Shown piece by piece: positions 1 through 5,328 of a DNA stretch of 5,328 nt. The notes under the pieces were generated by a model. That model made no database searches, was not told the DNA's origin, and was given only the letters and a program-made list of their open reading frames with translations. Position 1 is the stretch's first letter, and the number at the start of each line of letters is the position of its first letter. A program made the translations under genes and the position numbers. Source of the DNA: Pseudomonadota bacterium (GTDB taxonomy: Bacteria > Pseudomonadota > Gammaproteobacteria > Burkholderiales > Burkholderiaceae_D); NCBI GenBank assembly GCA_018241865.1, contig JAFECY010000104.1:1-5328 (forward strand), in the 5' to 3' direction.

Positions 1-1524
1 CGACGCTGGCTGTTCGCCACCAATCACAAGGACATCGGCACGCTGTACATGTGGTTTTCCTTCACGATGTTTCTTTCTGGCGGCGTGCTGGCGTTGGGTA
101 TCCGCGCCGAACTGTTCCAGCCGGGCTTGCAGTTGATGCAGCCGGAGTTTTTCAATCAACTGACCACCATGCATGGCCTGATTATGGTGTTCGGTGCGAT
201 CATGCCGGCCTTCGTCGGTTTCGCCAACTGGATGATCCCGTTGCAGATCGGCGCTTCTGATATGGCGTTCGCCCGCATGAACAACTTTTCGTTCTGGCTG
301 TTGCCGCCCGCCGCGATGTTGCTGATCGGTTCTTTCTTCGTCCCTGGTGGCGCCACTGCCGCCGGCTGGACGCTGTACGCGCCGCTATCGACCCAGATGG
401 GCGTCGGCATGGACATGGCGATTTTCGCGGTGCACATCATGGGTGCGTCCTCGATCATGGGTGCGATCAACATCATCGTCACCATCTTGAATATGCGTGC
501 GCCAGGCATGACCCTGATGAAGATGCCGATGTTCTCTTGGACTTGGTTGATTACCGCCTATCTGTTGATCGCCGTGATGCCGGTGTTGGCTGGTGCGATC
601 ACCATGACGCTGACGGATCGCCACTTTGGCACGTCTTTCTTTAATGCTGCAGGTGGTGGTGATCCGGTGATGTACCAGCACATTTTCTGGTTCTTCGGTC
701 ACCCCGAGGTGTACATCATGATCTTGCCGGCGTTCGGCATTGTGTCGCAGATCATTCCCACCTTCGCCCGCAAGCAGTTGTTCGGTTATGCCTCGATGGT
801 GTATGCGACTTCCTCGATCGCCATCTTGTCCTTCATCGTCTGGGCGCACCACATGTTCACTACTGGCATGCCGATTACGGGTCAGTTGTTCTTCATGTAC
901 GCCACCATGTTGATCGCCATTCCGACGGGTGTGAAGGTGTTCAACTGGATCGCCACCATGTGGAGGGGCTCGATGACCTTCGAGACGCCGATGCTGTTCG
1001 CGGTTGGTTTCATCTTCGTATTTGCCATTGGTGGTTTCACTGGTTTGATTTTGGCTGTGACGCCGGTTGATATCCAGTTACAGGATACCTATTACGTTGT
1101 GGCACACTTCCATTACGTGTTGGTGGCTGGCTCCTTGTTCGCTCTGTTCGCCGGTTTCTATTATTGGAGCCCGAAGTGGACCGGTCATATGTACAACGAA
1201 ACGCGCGGCAAAATTCACTTTTGGGCTTCGCTGATTACTTTCAACATCACTTTCTTCCCGATGCATTTCTTGGGTCTGGCCGGCATGCCACGCCGCTATG
1301 CTGACTATCCGGCACAGTTCACCGATTTCAACATGGTTGTCTCGATCGGCGCATTGGGCTTCGGCTTGTCGCAGGTGTACTTCCTGTTCTTCGTCGTGCT
1401 GCCCGCGATCAAAGGTGGTAAAAAAGCAGCGGACAAGCCGTGGGATGGTGCGGAAGGTTTGGAGTGGACTGTGCCGAGTCCGGCGCCGTTCCATACCTTT
1501 GAAGTACCGCCGACGGTCAAGTAA
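1..1524 (+). CDS. ctaD: Cytochrome c oxidase subunit I (aa3-type), 5'-truncated by the window edge
   Basis: Catalytic subunit of the heme-copper oxidase: it reduces O2 to water at the heme a3-CuB site and pumps protons across the inner membrane. The frame is open from base 1 (reads [18 protein letters not shown]), so the true start lies upstream; 507 residues are present and probably about 20-30 are missing. Numbering from base 1, I see the low-spin heme a ligand in MHG (H58) and the D-channel entrance Asp in the SDMAF motif (D87), followed by the conserved RMNN. The HPEVY motif supplies the CuB ligand H234, the D-channel Glu E236 and Tyr Y238 of the His-Tyr crosslink. CuB ligands H283/H284 lie in WAHHMF and the K-channel Lys K312 in PTGVKVFNW. 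The AHFHYV motif supplies H369 (heme a3) and H371 (heme a), and R431/R432 contact heme propionates. Many hydrophobic helices are present, as expected for the 12-helix core. Glu in the HPEVY context marks a type A oxidase. It ends in TAA, with ctaC expected just upstream. Confidence 0.98.
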   Translation, partial: RRWLFATNHKDIGTLYMWFSFTMFLSGGVLALGIRAELFQPGLQLMQPEFFNQLTTMHGLIMVFGAIMPAFVGFANWMIPLQIGASDMAFARMNNFSFWLLPPAAMLLIGSFFVPGGATAAGWTLYAPLSTQMGVGMDMAIFAVHIMGASSIMGAINIIVTILNMRAPGMTLMKMPMFSWTWLITAYLLIAVMPVLAGAITMTLTDRHFGTSFFNAAGGGDPVMYQHIFWFFGHPEVYIMILPAFGIVSQIIPTFARKQLFGYASMVYATSSIAILSFIVWAHHMFTTGMPITGQLFFMYATMLIAIPTGVKVFNWIATMWRGSMTFETPMLFAVGFIFVFAIGGFTGLILAVTPVDIQLQDTYYVVAHFHYVLVAGSLFALFAGFYYWSPKWTGHMYNETRGKIHFWASLITFNITFFPMHFLGLAGMPRRYADYPAQFTDFNMVVSIGALGFGLSQVYFLFFVVLPAIKGGKKAADKPWDGAEGLEWTVPSPAPFHTFEVPPTVK

Positions 1525-1534
1525 TCATCGTGTG

Positions 1535-1578
1535 TGTTGCGGGACTGCGTTAAGCGAAGTGGTACTCAGTCCCCAACA
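1535..1578 (+). repeat. Intercistronic inverted repeat / RNA hairpin between ctaD and the small assembly gene
   Basis: TGTTG-C-GGGACTG (1535-1547) pairs with CAGTCCC-CAACA (1567-1578). This gives a 12-bp stem interrupted by a single bulged C at 1540, with a 19-base loop (1548-1566). The stem begins 10 bases after the ctaD stop codon. No T-tract follows (the next bases are atagaaaagc), so it is not a standard intrinsic terminator. A stable hairpin directly 3' of a highly expressed subunit gene commonly protects the upstream mRNA segment or marks a processing site, which would let ctaD be expressed above its assembly genes. That role is inference; the pairing itself is seen directly. Confidence 0.65.
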
Positions 1579-1637
1579 ATATAGAAAAGCAGGGCAGAGT
1601 GAAGATAAGTGTGCGCTGCTCTTTACTGAATACGAAA

Positions 1638-1745
1638 ATGTCCGAACCGAACAAGCCGAACAATTTGAAAACCGCCCTGATCTTCGCGGGGGTGGCCTTG
1701 TTCTTTTTTGTCGCTGTGTTCGTCAAGCGCATATGGTTGAGTTGA
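1638..1745 (+). CDS. Cytochrome oxidase small assembly protein (35 aa, single helix)
   Basis: A 35-residue ORF reading MSEPNKPNNLKTALIF at its start and ending VKRIWLS before TGA. It has a short polar, Lys/Asn-rich N-terminus (1-10), one hydrophobic helix (about 11-29) and a basic tail (KR). The size, the N-terminal 'NLKTAL' turn into a helix, and the position between subunit I and ctaG all match the small protein called 'cytochrome oxidase small assembly protein' in betaproteobacterial genomes, from my memory of that family. Its molecular role is not established; the location suggests a membrane-embedded helper for subunit I maturation. Only one base separates its stop from the ctaG start, so the two are probably translationally coupled. 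The Shine-Dalgarno is poor (gaatacgaaa before ATG). It is easily missed because of its length. Confidence 0.82.
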   Translation: MSEPNKPNNLKTALIFAGVALFFFVAVFVKRIWLS

Positions 1746-1746
1746 G

Positions 1747-2316
1747 ATGACGCAGCCCGACCACAAGCCGCAGGAAGTGCTGATTCGCAAGTTGAACGTG
1801 CAGATGCTCGGCAAGTTGCTGGTGGTGGCGGTGCTGATGCTGGGTTTCGGCTATGCGTTGGTGCCCATGTACAAAAAGATTTGCGAGATTACCGGGATCA
1901 ATGTCCTGACGCCGCAAGATGCCAAGGTGGAAACGGCCGGTAATACGCAGATCGACAAGACGCGCAGCATCACGATCGAGTTCGATGCGAATGCGCAAGG
2001 CCCGTGGCGTTTCCGCCCGACGGTAGCGAGCATGCAGGTGCATCCGGGCGAAATGGCGCAAGTTGTTTACGAAGTTGTGAATACGCAGGCACGTAGCATC
2101 GATGCGCAGGCGATTCCGAGCTACGCGCCGCAGCAGGCGGCCAGTTACTTCAAAAAGCTGGAATGTTTTTGTTTCAAGCAGCAAACGCTAGGCCCGAACC
2201 AAGCCAAGCAAATGCCGGTGGTGTTTTATATCGATCCCGCGCTGCCGAAAGATGTGAAGACAATTACTCTGTCTTATACATTTTTCGAGGTGGCGGGCAG
2301 CAGGAAAGCGAGCTGA
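1747..2316 (+). CDS. ctaG: Cytochrome c oxidase assembly protein CtaG/Cox11 (CuB copper chaperone)
   Basis: Cox11-family copper chaperone that delivers Cu to the CuB centre of subunit I. It is anchored in the inner membrane with its copper-binding domain on the periplasmic side. The 189-residue length is normal for bacterial members. There is a short cytoplasmic N-terminus (1-22), one transmembrane helix (about 23-40), then the family signature VPMYKKICEITG with Cys46. A beta-rich domain follows and carries the ECFCF copper motif (C140, C142); the three cysteines are those expected for copper binding in this family. The conserved GPWRF segment is at 85-89. ATG at 1747 is chosen because it follows the previous stop by one base and gives the full N-terminal anchor. 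No strong ribosome-binding site is visible, consistent with coupling to the 35-codon gene. It lies in the ctaD-ctaE unit, as is usual in betaproteobacteria. Confidence 0.97.
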   Translation: MTQPDHKPQEVLIRKLNVQMLGKLLVVAVLMLGFGYALVPMYKKICEITGINVLTPQDAKVETAGNTQIDKTRSITIEFDANAQGPWRFRPTVASMQVHPGEMAQVVYEVVNTQARSIDAQAIPSYAPQQAASYFKKLECFCFKQQTLGPNQAKQMPVVFYIDPALPKDVKTITLSYTFFEVAGSRKAS

Positions 2317-2328
2317 AAGGCGAGTGAC

Positions 2329-2547
2329 ATGCAGGATTTGAAGGATGCAGCGAACCGCAAAGCCTCGTTGTGGGCGACTCTGAAGGCGGTATTTTGGTCG
2401 TTTTTCGGCGTGCGCAAAAAAAGCGGTTACGACCAAGATGCGGCGCAACTGAATCCGGTGCATGTGATCGTCGCAGGCATTATTTGCGCGGTGGTATTCG
2501 TGCTGATCCTGCTGCTAATCGTCAAGAGTGTCGTCGCACAGCAGTAG
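2329..2547 (+). CDS. DUF2970 family small membrane protein
   Basis: A 72-residue protein with a basic N-terminal part, a conserved-looking TLKAVFWSFFGVRKKSGY segment (about 17-34), then LNPVHVIVAG leading into a single transmembrane helix (about 46-68) and a short tail. The WSFFGVRKxSGY and LNPVHV patterns are those I associate with DUF2970 (PF11174), a family of uncharacterised proteins encoded within betaproteobacterial cytochrome oxidase loci. No enzymatic motif is present. The start follows the ctaG stop by 12 bases, and an AAGG Shine-Dalgarno (2317-2320) has 8-base spacing. Its place between a CuB chaperone and subunit III suggests a minor oxidase subunit (for example a subunit IV analogue) or an assembly factor; this is inference from context only. 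Confidence 0.85.
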   Translation: MQDLKDAANRKASLWATLKAVFWSFFGVRKKSGYDQDAAQLNPVHVIVAGIICAVVFVLILLLIVKSVVAQQ

Positions 2548-2621
2548 CGCAGAATGATTTAAATTTGTTTTACTGGTACAGAGCAGCAAGTCGCAAGACC
2601 GGCTCTAACGGATTTTGAACC

Positions 2622-2627
2622 CTGGAG
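2622..2627 (+). promoter_or_regulatory. Ribosome-binding site that decides the ctaE start
   Basis: CTGGAG ends directly against an ATG at 2628, which is too close for initiation there. It is 6 bases from the second in-frame ATG at 2634, which is good spacing. The second ATG is therefore the likely start. Confidence 0.7.
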
Positions 2628-2633
2628 ATGGAA

Positions 2634-3497
2634 ATGAGTTCTCAACAACACGCAGCAGCGCCTTATTATTTTGTCCCCGGCCCGTCTAAGTGGCCGGTGC
2701 TGGCGGGCGCATCCATGCTACTGACTATGGCCGGTGCATCGGGCTGGGTCAATGGCTATAGTTGGGCGCCGTATGTCAATATCGCCGGCATTCTGTGTTT
2801 GTTGGTCGTGTTGTACAACTGGTTCGGCGACACGATCGCTGAATCCGAAGGTGGTAAATACAGCAAGCGCATCGACAATTCTTTCCGTTGGAGCATGAGC
2901 TGGTTCATCTTTTCGGAAGTGATGTTTTTCGCCGCGTTTTTCGGCGCCCTGTTTTACGCACGTAGCATCAGCATGCCTTGGTTGGCTGATCTCGACCACA
3001 AGGTGCTGTGGCCGGATTTCGCCGGGCAGTGGCCGAACGTCGGTCCGGCGGGCACTGTCGATTCGTTCACGGCAATGGGGCCGTTCCCGATCCCGACGAT
3101 CAACACGCTGCTGCTGCTGACTTCCGGCGTTACTCTGACCATTTCGCACCATGCGTTGCGCGCAGGCCATCGCAGCAAGACGGCGTTTTGGCTGTTCGCC
3201 ACTATTCTGTTGGGCGCGGTCTTTATGGGTTTTCAGGCTTATGAGTATCACCACGCTTATACCGAACTGAATCTGAAATTGACGTCAGGCATATACGGCT
3301 CGACCTTCTTCATGTTGACCGGTTTCCACGGTTTCCACGTGACTATGGGTGCGATCATGTTGTCGGTGGTGTTGTACCGCTTGCTGCGTGGCGATTTCAC
3401 GCCTGAGCATCATTTCGCTTTCGAGGGCGCAGCTTGGTACTGGCATTTCGTGGACGTTGTCTGGCTTGGCCTGTACATCGTGGTGTACTGGTTGTAA
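2634..3497 (+). CDS. ctaE: Cytochrome c oxidase subunit III
   Basis: Core non-redox subunit of the aa3 oxidase, thought to sustain proton uptake through the D channel and stabilise the catalytic subunit. The 287 residues from the chosen ATG contain about seven hydrophobic segments, near residues 20-40, 46-64, 88-108, 150-172, 180-200, 220-242 and 268-287. Diagnostic family motifs are SEVMFF with the membrane-buried Glu (E95), the HHAYTELN loop, the FHGFHV motif, and the C-terminal FEGAAWYWHFVDVVWL block (His271) ending in YWL. The start at 2634 is preferred over ATG 2628 because of the GGAG spacing; the difference is two residues. The 80-base gap upstream holds no convincing promoter, so it probably shares the upstream transcript. 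Transcription ends at the hairpin just downstream. Confidence 0.97.
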   Translation: MSSQQHAAAPYYFVPGPSKWPVLAGASMLLTMAGASGWVNGYSWAPYVNIAGILCLLVVLYNWFGDTIAESEGGKYSKRIDNSFRWSMSWFIFSEVMFFAAFFGALFYARSISMPWLADLDHKVLWPDFAGQWPNVGPAGTVDSFTAMGPFPIPTINTLLLLTSGVTLTISHHALRAGHRSKTAFWLFATILLGAVFMGFQAYEYHHAYTELNLKLTSGIYGSTFFMLTGFHGFHVTMGAIMLSVVLYRLLRGDFTPEHHFAFEGAAWYWHFVDVVWLGLYIVVYWL

Positions 3498-3514
3498 ACG
3501 CCGCAGGTCAAACG

Positions 3515-3543
3515 AAAAAGCCGCACCAAGGTGCGGCTTTTTT
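3515..3543. terminator. Bidirectional intrinsic terminator between ctaE and the DUF2909 gene
   Basis: AAAAAGCCGCAC (3515-3526) pairs perfectly with GTGCGGCTTTTT (3531-3542) around a CAAG tetraloop. The plus strand ends in six T's, and the minus strand ends in AAAAAAGCC...GGCTTTTT, also a T-tract. It lies 17 bases after the ctaE stop and about 50 bases after the minus-strand gene's stop, so it can end both convergent transcripts. Confidence 0.93.
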
Positions 3544-3592
3544 ACTATGCGGAGCGAGTTATCCGACGCGAATTTGGTGTGGCTCAGTGCGT

Positions 3593-3793
3593 CTAGCGTA
3601 TGCCGGTCGGCTGAATCCAACCCAGTTTGTAGGCGATTAAAATGAACAGAAATAGCAAGATCGATAGTCCGACTCGTAGCGCTAGGGCGTTCACGGTACG
3701 ATTGGTTTTGCCCTTGTCGCGCATCAGGAAAACCAGCGCCGAGCCGAGGCTGGCAAGGATCAGTACAAAGGCAATGACAATGACGATTTTCAT
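3593..3793 (-). CDS. Twin transmembrane protein, DUF2909 family
   Basis: A 66-residue protein on the minus strand with two hydrophobic helices, about residues 3-23 and 41-59. They are joined by a short, highly basic loop (MRDKGKTNRTVNAL), and the C-terminus is GWIQPTGIR. This twin-helix pattern and tail match what I know as DUF2909 / 'twin transmembrane protein' (PF11137), which is common beside cytochrome oxidase genes in betaproteobacteria. The basic connecting loop predicts a cytoplasmic loop with both ends periplasmic. No catalytic motif is visible and the function is unknown; the conserved neighbourhood argues for a link to oxidase assembly or stability. It is convergent to ctaE and divergent from SURF1, so it has its own transcript. 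The ATG at 3793 has only a weak Shine-Dalgarno, and the stop is TAG. Confidence 0.88.
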   Translation of the reverse strand: MKIVIVIAFVLILASLGSALVFLMRDKGKTNRTVNALALRVGLSILLFLFILIAYKLGWIQPTGIR

Positions 3794-3821
3794 GGCGACT
3801 GCGGCGCTTCGGTCTGCTTGT

Positions 3822-3827
3822 TAAAAT
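3822..3827 (+). promoter_or_regulatory. Possible -10 element for the SURF1 unit
   Basis: TAAAAT matches five of six bases of the sigma-70 -10 consensus and lies 36 bases before the SURF1 ATG. No recognisable -35 hexamer sits 16-18 bases upstream, so this is weak. A promoter is expected somewhere in this 70-base divergent gap, because the preceding plus-strand unit ends at the terminator. Confidence 0.3.
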
Positions 3828-3850
3828 GACGAGTTTGTAAGACGTGTTGT

Positions 3851-3856
3851 GGGTGA
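3851..3856 (+). promoter_or_regulatory. Ribosome-binding site that decides the SURF1 start
   Basis: GGGTGA contains GGTGA, complementary to the 16S rRNA 3' end, and sits 7 bases before ATG 3864. A GTG at 3849, in frame and 15 bases earlier, has no such site and would overlap this one. ATG 3864 is therefore preferred. Confidence 0.6.
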
Positions 3857-3857
3857 C

Positions 3858-3886
3858 ATTGTAATGCCTATCGGTTTTCGTTTCAG
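3858..3886 (-). promoter_or_regulatory. Possible sigma-70 promoter for the DUF2909 gene
   Basis: Read on the minus strand, CTGAAA (plus 3881-3886, four of six matches to TTGACA) is separated by exactly 17 bases from TACAAT (plus 3858-3863, five of six matches to TATAAT). It points toward the gene starting at 3793, giving a leader of roughly 55-60 bases. The promoter would overlap the first codons of SURF1. This is pattern matching only. Confidence 0.4.
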
Positions 3887-4589
3887 GTGGATCCCCTTCG
3901 TTGCAACTATGAGCGTTGTCAGTATTGGCATTGCGCTGGGTCAATGGCAAACGCGGCGTGCGCTGGAAAAAGAAGGGATAGAAGCTAGGATGCAAGTGCG
4001 CGAAGCACTGCCGCCGCTGGCGCTCGGCAGCGGCGCGTTGCCGCTTGCCGAACTCGAATATCGTCATGTGCGAGTGCGTGGTGAATTTGTGCGCGACTGG
4101 GCGGTTTATTTAGACAACCGCCCGTATCAGGGACGTGCTGGATTTTATATGTTGATGCCGTTGAAGATCGCTGGCACGGACAAGGCGGTGCTGGTTGCGC
4201 GCGGCTGGATTCCGCGCAATGTTGCTGATCGCAGAAAGCTGCCAGCCACCGTTACGCCTAGTGGAACGGTAGAGATCGAAGGCATGGTCAGGGAGCATGC
4301 GGCACGGCTTTTTCAATTGGGTACAGCAGAACCGCTCAAGCCGAACGCCATTGTGCAGAACATCGAGCCCGCCGATTTTGCCGCTGCCAGTCAATTGTCC
4401 TTGTTGCCTTTCCTGATCGAGCAGAGTGGTAAGGAGCAGGATGGACTGGTGCGCGATTGGCCTAGGCCTTCGCTCGGCATCGATAGACATCGCGGTTACG
4501 CCTTCCAGTGGTTCGGATTGGCGGCGACCGCTTTCCTTTTTTTCGTAGTGACAGGATTTCGACGTGGAACAAGACAAACAAAAAAGTAA
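3864..4589 (+). CDS. SURF1/Shy1-family cytochrome oxidase assembly protein
   Basis: Inner-membrane assembly factor of the SURF1 family, implicated in heme a delivery or insertion into oxidase subunit I. From ATG 3864 the product has 241 residues, normal for bacterial SURF1. The family layout is clear: an N-terminal helix (about 8-27) runs into the LGQWQTRRALEK signature. A large periplasmic domain follows with YRHVRVRGEF, YLDNRPYQGRAGFYML and VLVARGWIPRN, then a C-terminal helix (about 212-231, starting YAFQWFGLAA). The hairpin topology with both ends cytoplasmic is typical. An earlier in-frame GTG (3849) would add five residues, but the better Shine-Dalgarno fits the ATG. The 3' end overlaps the next gene by 26 bases, and this is the first gene of a SURF1 - SCO-like - ctaA unit. 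I leave the symbol blank because bacterial naming varies (surf1/shy1). Confidence 0.95.
   Translation: MPIGFRFRWIPFVATMSVVSIGIALGQWQTRRALEKEGIEARMQVREALPPLALGSGALPLAELEYRHVRVRGEFVRDWAVYLDNRPYQGRAGFYMLMPLKIAGTDKAVLVARGWIPRNVADRRKLPATVTPSGTVEIEGMVREHAARLFQLGTAEPLKPNAIVQNIEPADFAAASQLSLLPFLIEQSGKEQDGLVRDWPRPSLGIDRHRGYAFQWFGLAATAFLFFVVTGFRRGTRQTKK
4553..4556 (+). promoter_or_regulatory. Ribosome-binding site for the GTG start of the SCO-like gene
   Basis: AGGA lies inside the SURF1 coding end, 7 bases before GTG 4564. It supports that unusual start over the ATG at 4606, which would remove most of the charged N-terminus and cut into the membrane anchor. Confidence 0.6.
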
Positions 4590-5154
4590 AGGGCGCTGGA
4601 AATTGATGCTGATCGTTGCGGTGTGCGCGGCGCCGATCGTTGCATCTTATCTGACTTATTACGTCATCAAGCCGACTGGCAGAACTAACTACGGCACCTT
4701 GCTTGATCCGCGCAATTACCCGATGCCTGCATTGGGCACGACCGCGCTTGACGGAAAACCGCAGGCGCTGTCCGATTTCAAAGGCAAGTGGTTGATGCTG
4801 CAAGTCGATGGCGGCGAATGCTTGAATCCATGCCAGAAAAAACTCACCGATATGCGTCAATTGCGTCTGGCGCAAGGTAAAGAGATGGATCGTATCGAAC
4901 GAGTCTGGCTGATTACTGACGATCAACCGCTCGACACCTTAACGATGCGTGAATTTGATGGCACTCGGCTGTTGCGGGTGAAGCCTGTTGCGTTGCAGGG
5001 ATGGCTGCCGGTCGAGCAGGGTACGCTGGTTTCCGATCATATTTACATCATCGATCCGCTCGGCAACTTGATGATGCGTTTTCCCAAGGATGCCGACCCC
5101 AACAAAATTAAGAAAGATTTGTCGAAGCTGCTCAGAGCTTCCAGCATCGGATGA
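4564..5154 (+). CDS. Membrane-anchored SCO-like thioredoxin-fold protein
   Basis: A 196-residue protein starting at GTG, with a charged cytoplasmic N-terminus (about 1-13: many Lys/Gln), one membrane anchor (about 14-35) and a periplasmic thioredoxin-like domain. The domain opens with a LDGKPQALSDFKGKWLMLQVD stretch (positions about 61-81), which resembles the beta strand before the active site in SCO/peroxiredoxin-type folds. It then has C86-L-N-P-C90 (a CxxxC copper/thiol motif, as in SCO1/Sco/PrrC) and H159 in SDHIYIIDPLGN, where SCO proteins carry the third copper ligand. The residues around the cysteines (GGECLNPCQKKL) differ from the usual CPDVCPTTL, so it is a divergent branch. In genomes it is often left as hypothetical or loosely tied to cytochrome oxidase. 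The likely role is copper or thiol chemistry for the CuA/CuB centres; this is inference from motifs and position between SURF1 and ctaA. It overlaps SURF1 by 26 bases and ctaA by 4, implying translational coupling. Confidence 0.82.
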   Translation: MEQDKQKSKGRWKLMLIVAVCAAPIVASYLTYYVIKPTGRTNYGTLLDPRNYPMPALGTTALDGKPQALSDFKGKWLMLQVDGGECLNPCQKKLTDMRQLRLAQGKEMDRIERVWLITDDQPLDTLTMREFDGTRLLRVKPVALQGWLPVEQGTLVSDHIYIIDPLGNLMMRFPKDADPNKIKKDLSKLLRASSIG

Positions 5155-5328
5155 GCGCCGCCTACCTGCTCCAGCTCGGCCTCACTGGCTTGCTAGTGGC
5201 GCTGCTGCCTCTGTCGCTCGTGTGGGCTGCGCGCGATACCGACAAGTATCGCAAGCTGGCTTGGGTGACGTTGTTTCTGACTTTCGATCTGGTGATGTTC
5301 GGTGCCTTCACGCGCCTGACCGATTCCG
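5151..5328 (+). CDS. ctaA: Heme A synthase (COX15/CtaA family), 3'-truncated by the window edge
   Basis: Membrane enzyme that oxidises the C8 methyl of heme O to the formyl group of heme A, needed for aa3 oxidase. Only the first 59 codons are in the window. They encode an N-terminal hydrophobic helix (about 4-26), a basic stretch (RDTDKYRKLAW), and a second helix (about 36-50) leading into FGAFTRLTDS. This matches the family's TRLT(D/E)SG motif at the end of the first core helix. The extra leading helix before the core is, as I recall, usual in betaproteobacterial CtaA. The start ATG overlaps the preceding stop (ATGA), with no clear Shine-Dalgarno, which suggests translational coupling. The catalytic histidines lie beyond the window, and ctaB (heme O synthase) is the expected next gene. 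Confidence 0.9.
   Translation, partial: MSAAYLLQLGLTGLLVALLPLSLVWAARDTDKYRKLAWVTLFLTFDLVMFGAFTRLTDS

Noticed and set aside
385..852. A 155-codon minus-strand frame inside ctaD
   Set aside because: Composition dominated by His/Arg/Asp, typical of an antisense shadow of a membrane-protein gene.
1580..1585. TATAGA as a -10 box for the 35-aa gene
   Set aside because: Four of six matches and no plausible -35 at 16-18 bases; the gene is more likely read from the ctaD transcript.
1298..1750. A 150-codon plus-strand frame running from inside ctaD over the spacer and the 35-aa gene
   Set aside because: Low-quality Arg/Ser-rich translation in the wrong frame relative to both ctaD and the small gene; it has no ribosome-binding site or family pattern.
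2580..2606. Weak inverted repeat AGAGC...GCTCT before ctaE
   Set aside because: Only 5 bp of stem with a 17-base loop and no T-tract; expected by chance.
2548..2621. Gap between the DUF2970 gene and ctaE as a separate promoter region
   Set aside because: AT-rich stretch at about 2558-2572, but no paired -35/-10 elements that I can defend and no small ORF with a family pattern.
3849..3863. GTG at 3849 as the SURF1 start
   Set aside because: No Shine-Dalgarno upstream; the GGTGA site lies downstream of it and is well spaced for ATG 3864.
3285..4067. A 260-codon minus-strand open frame spanning the ctaE end, terminator, DUF2909 gene and SURF1 start
   Set aside because: Its translation is rich in Arg/His/Gln with no domain pattern, it crosses a clear terminator, and it overlaps three well-supported genes. 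It is a shadow frame.

Overview
The window is a stretch of a bacterial aa3-type cytochrome c oxidase (cta/cox) locus. Everything I can identify serves the structure or assembly of that terminal oxidase, or is a small membrane protein that habitually sits beside it. The gene order points to a betaproteobacterium: ctaD, a ~35-aa 'small assembly protein', ctaG, a DUF2970 gene, ctaE, a convergent DUF2909 'twin transmembrane' gene, SURF1, a SCO-like protein, then ctaA. The moderate G+C and this order would fit a Nitrosomonadales/Gallionellaceae- or Methylophilaceae-like lineage, but I cannot fix the genus from sequence alone.

Layout. Positions 1-1524 hold the 3' part of ctaD (subunit I), with every metal and heme ligand visible. 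A 113-base spacer follows; it contains a strong bulged hairpin at 1535-1578 that lacks a T-tract. The block 1638-2547 holds three closely spaced genes: a 35-codon single-helix protein, ctaG (CuB insertion chaperone, CFCF motif) and a DUF2970 protein. After an 80-base gap comes ctaE (subunit III, 2634-3497). The plus-strand unit ends at a textbook intrinsic terminator (3515-3543) that is symmetric enough to serve both strands.

On the minus strand, 3593-3793 encodes the DUF2909 twin-helix protein, convergent to ctaE and divergent from SURF1. A second plus-strand unit starts at about 3864 with SURF1. It continues through a SCO-like thioredoxin-fold protein (26-base overlap, GTG start) into ctaA (heme A synthase, ATGA overlap), which runs off the window.

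How the genes fit together: CtaA makes heme A and SURF1 is linked to heme a/a3 insertion into subunit I. CtaG delivers copper to CuB, and the SCO-like protein probably handles copper or thiol chemistry for oxidase maturation. CtaD and CtaE are core subunits. The 35-aa protein, DUF2970 and DUF2909 are small membrane proteins of unproven function that are candidates for assembly factors or accessory subunits. I found no mobile element, CRISPR array, tRNA or rRNA, and no evidence of a wholly new system. The points most worth a second look are the intercistronic hairpin, the tiny proteins, and the SCO-like protein with its non-standard CxxxC context.
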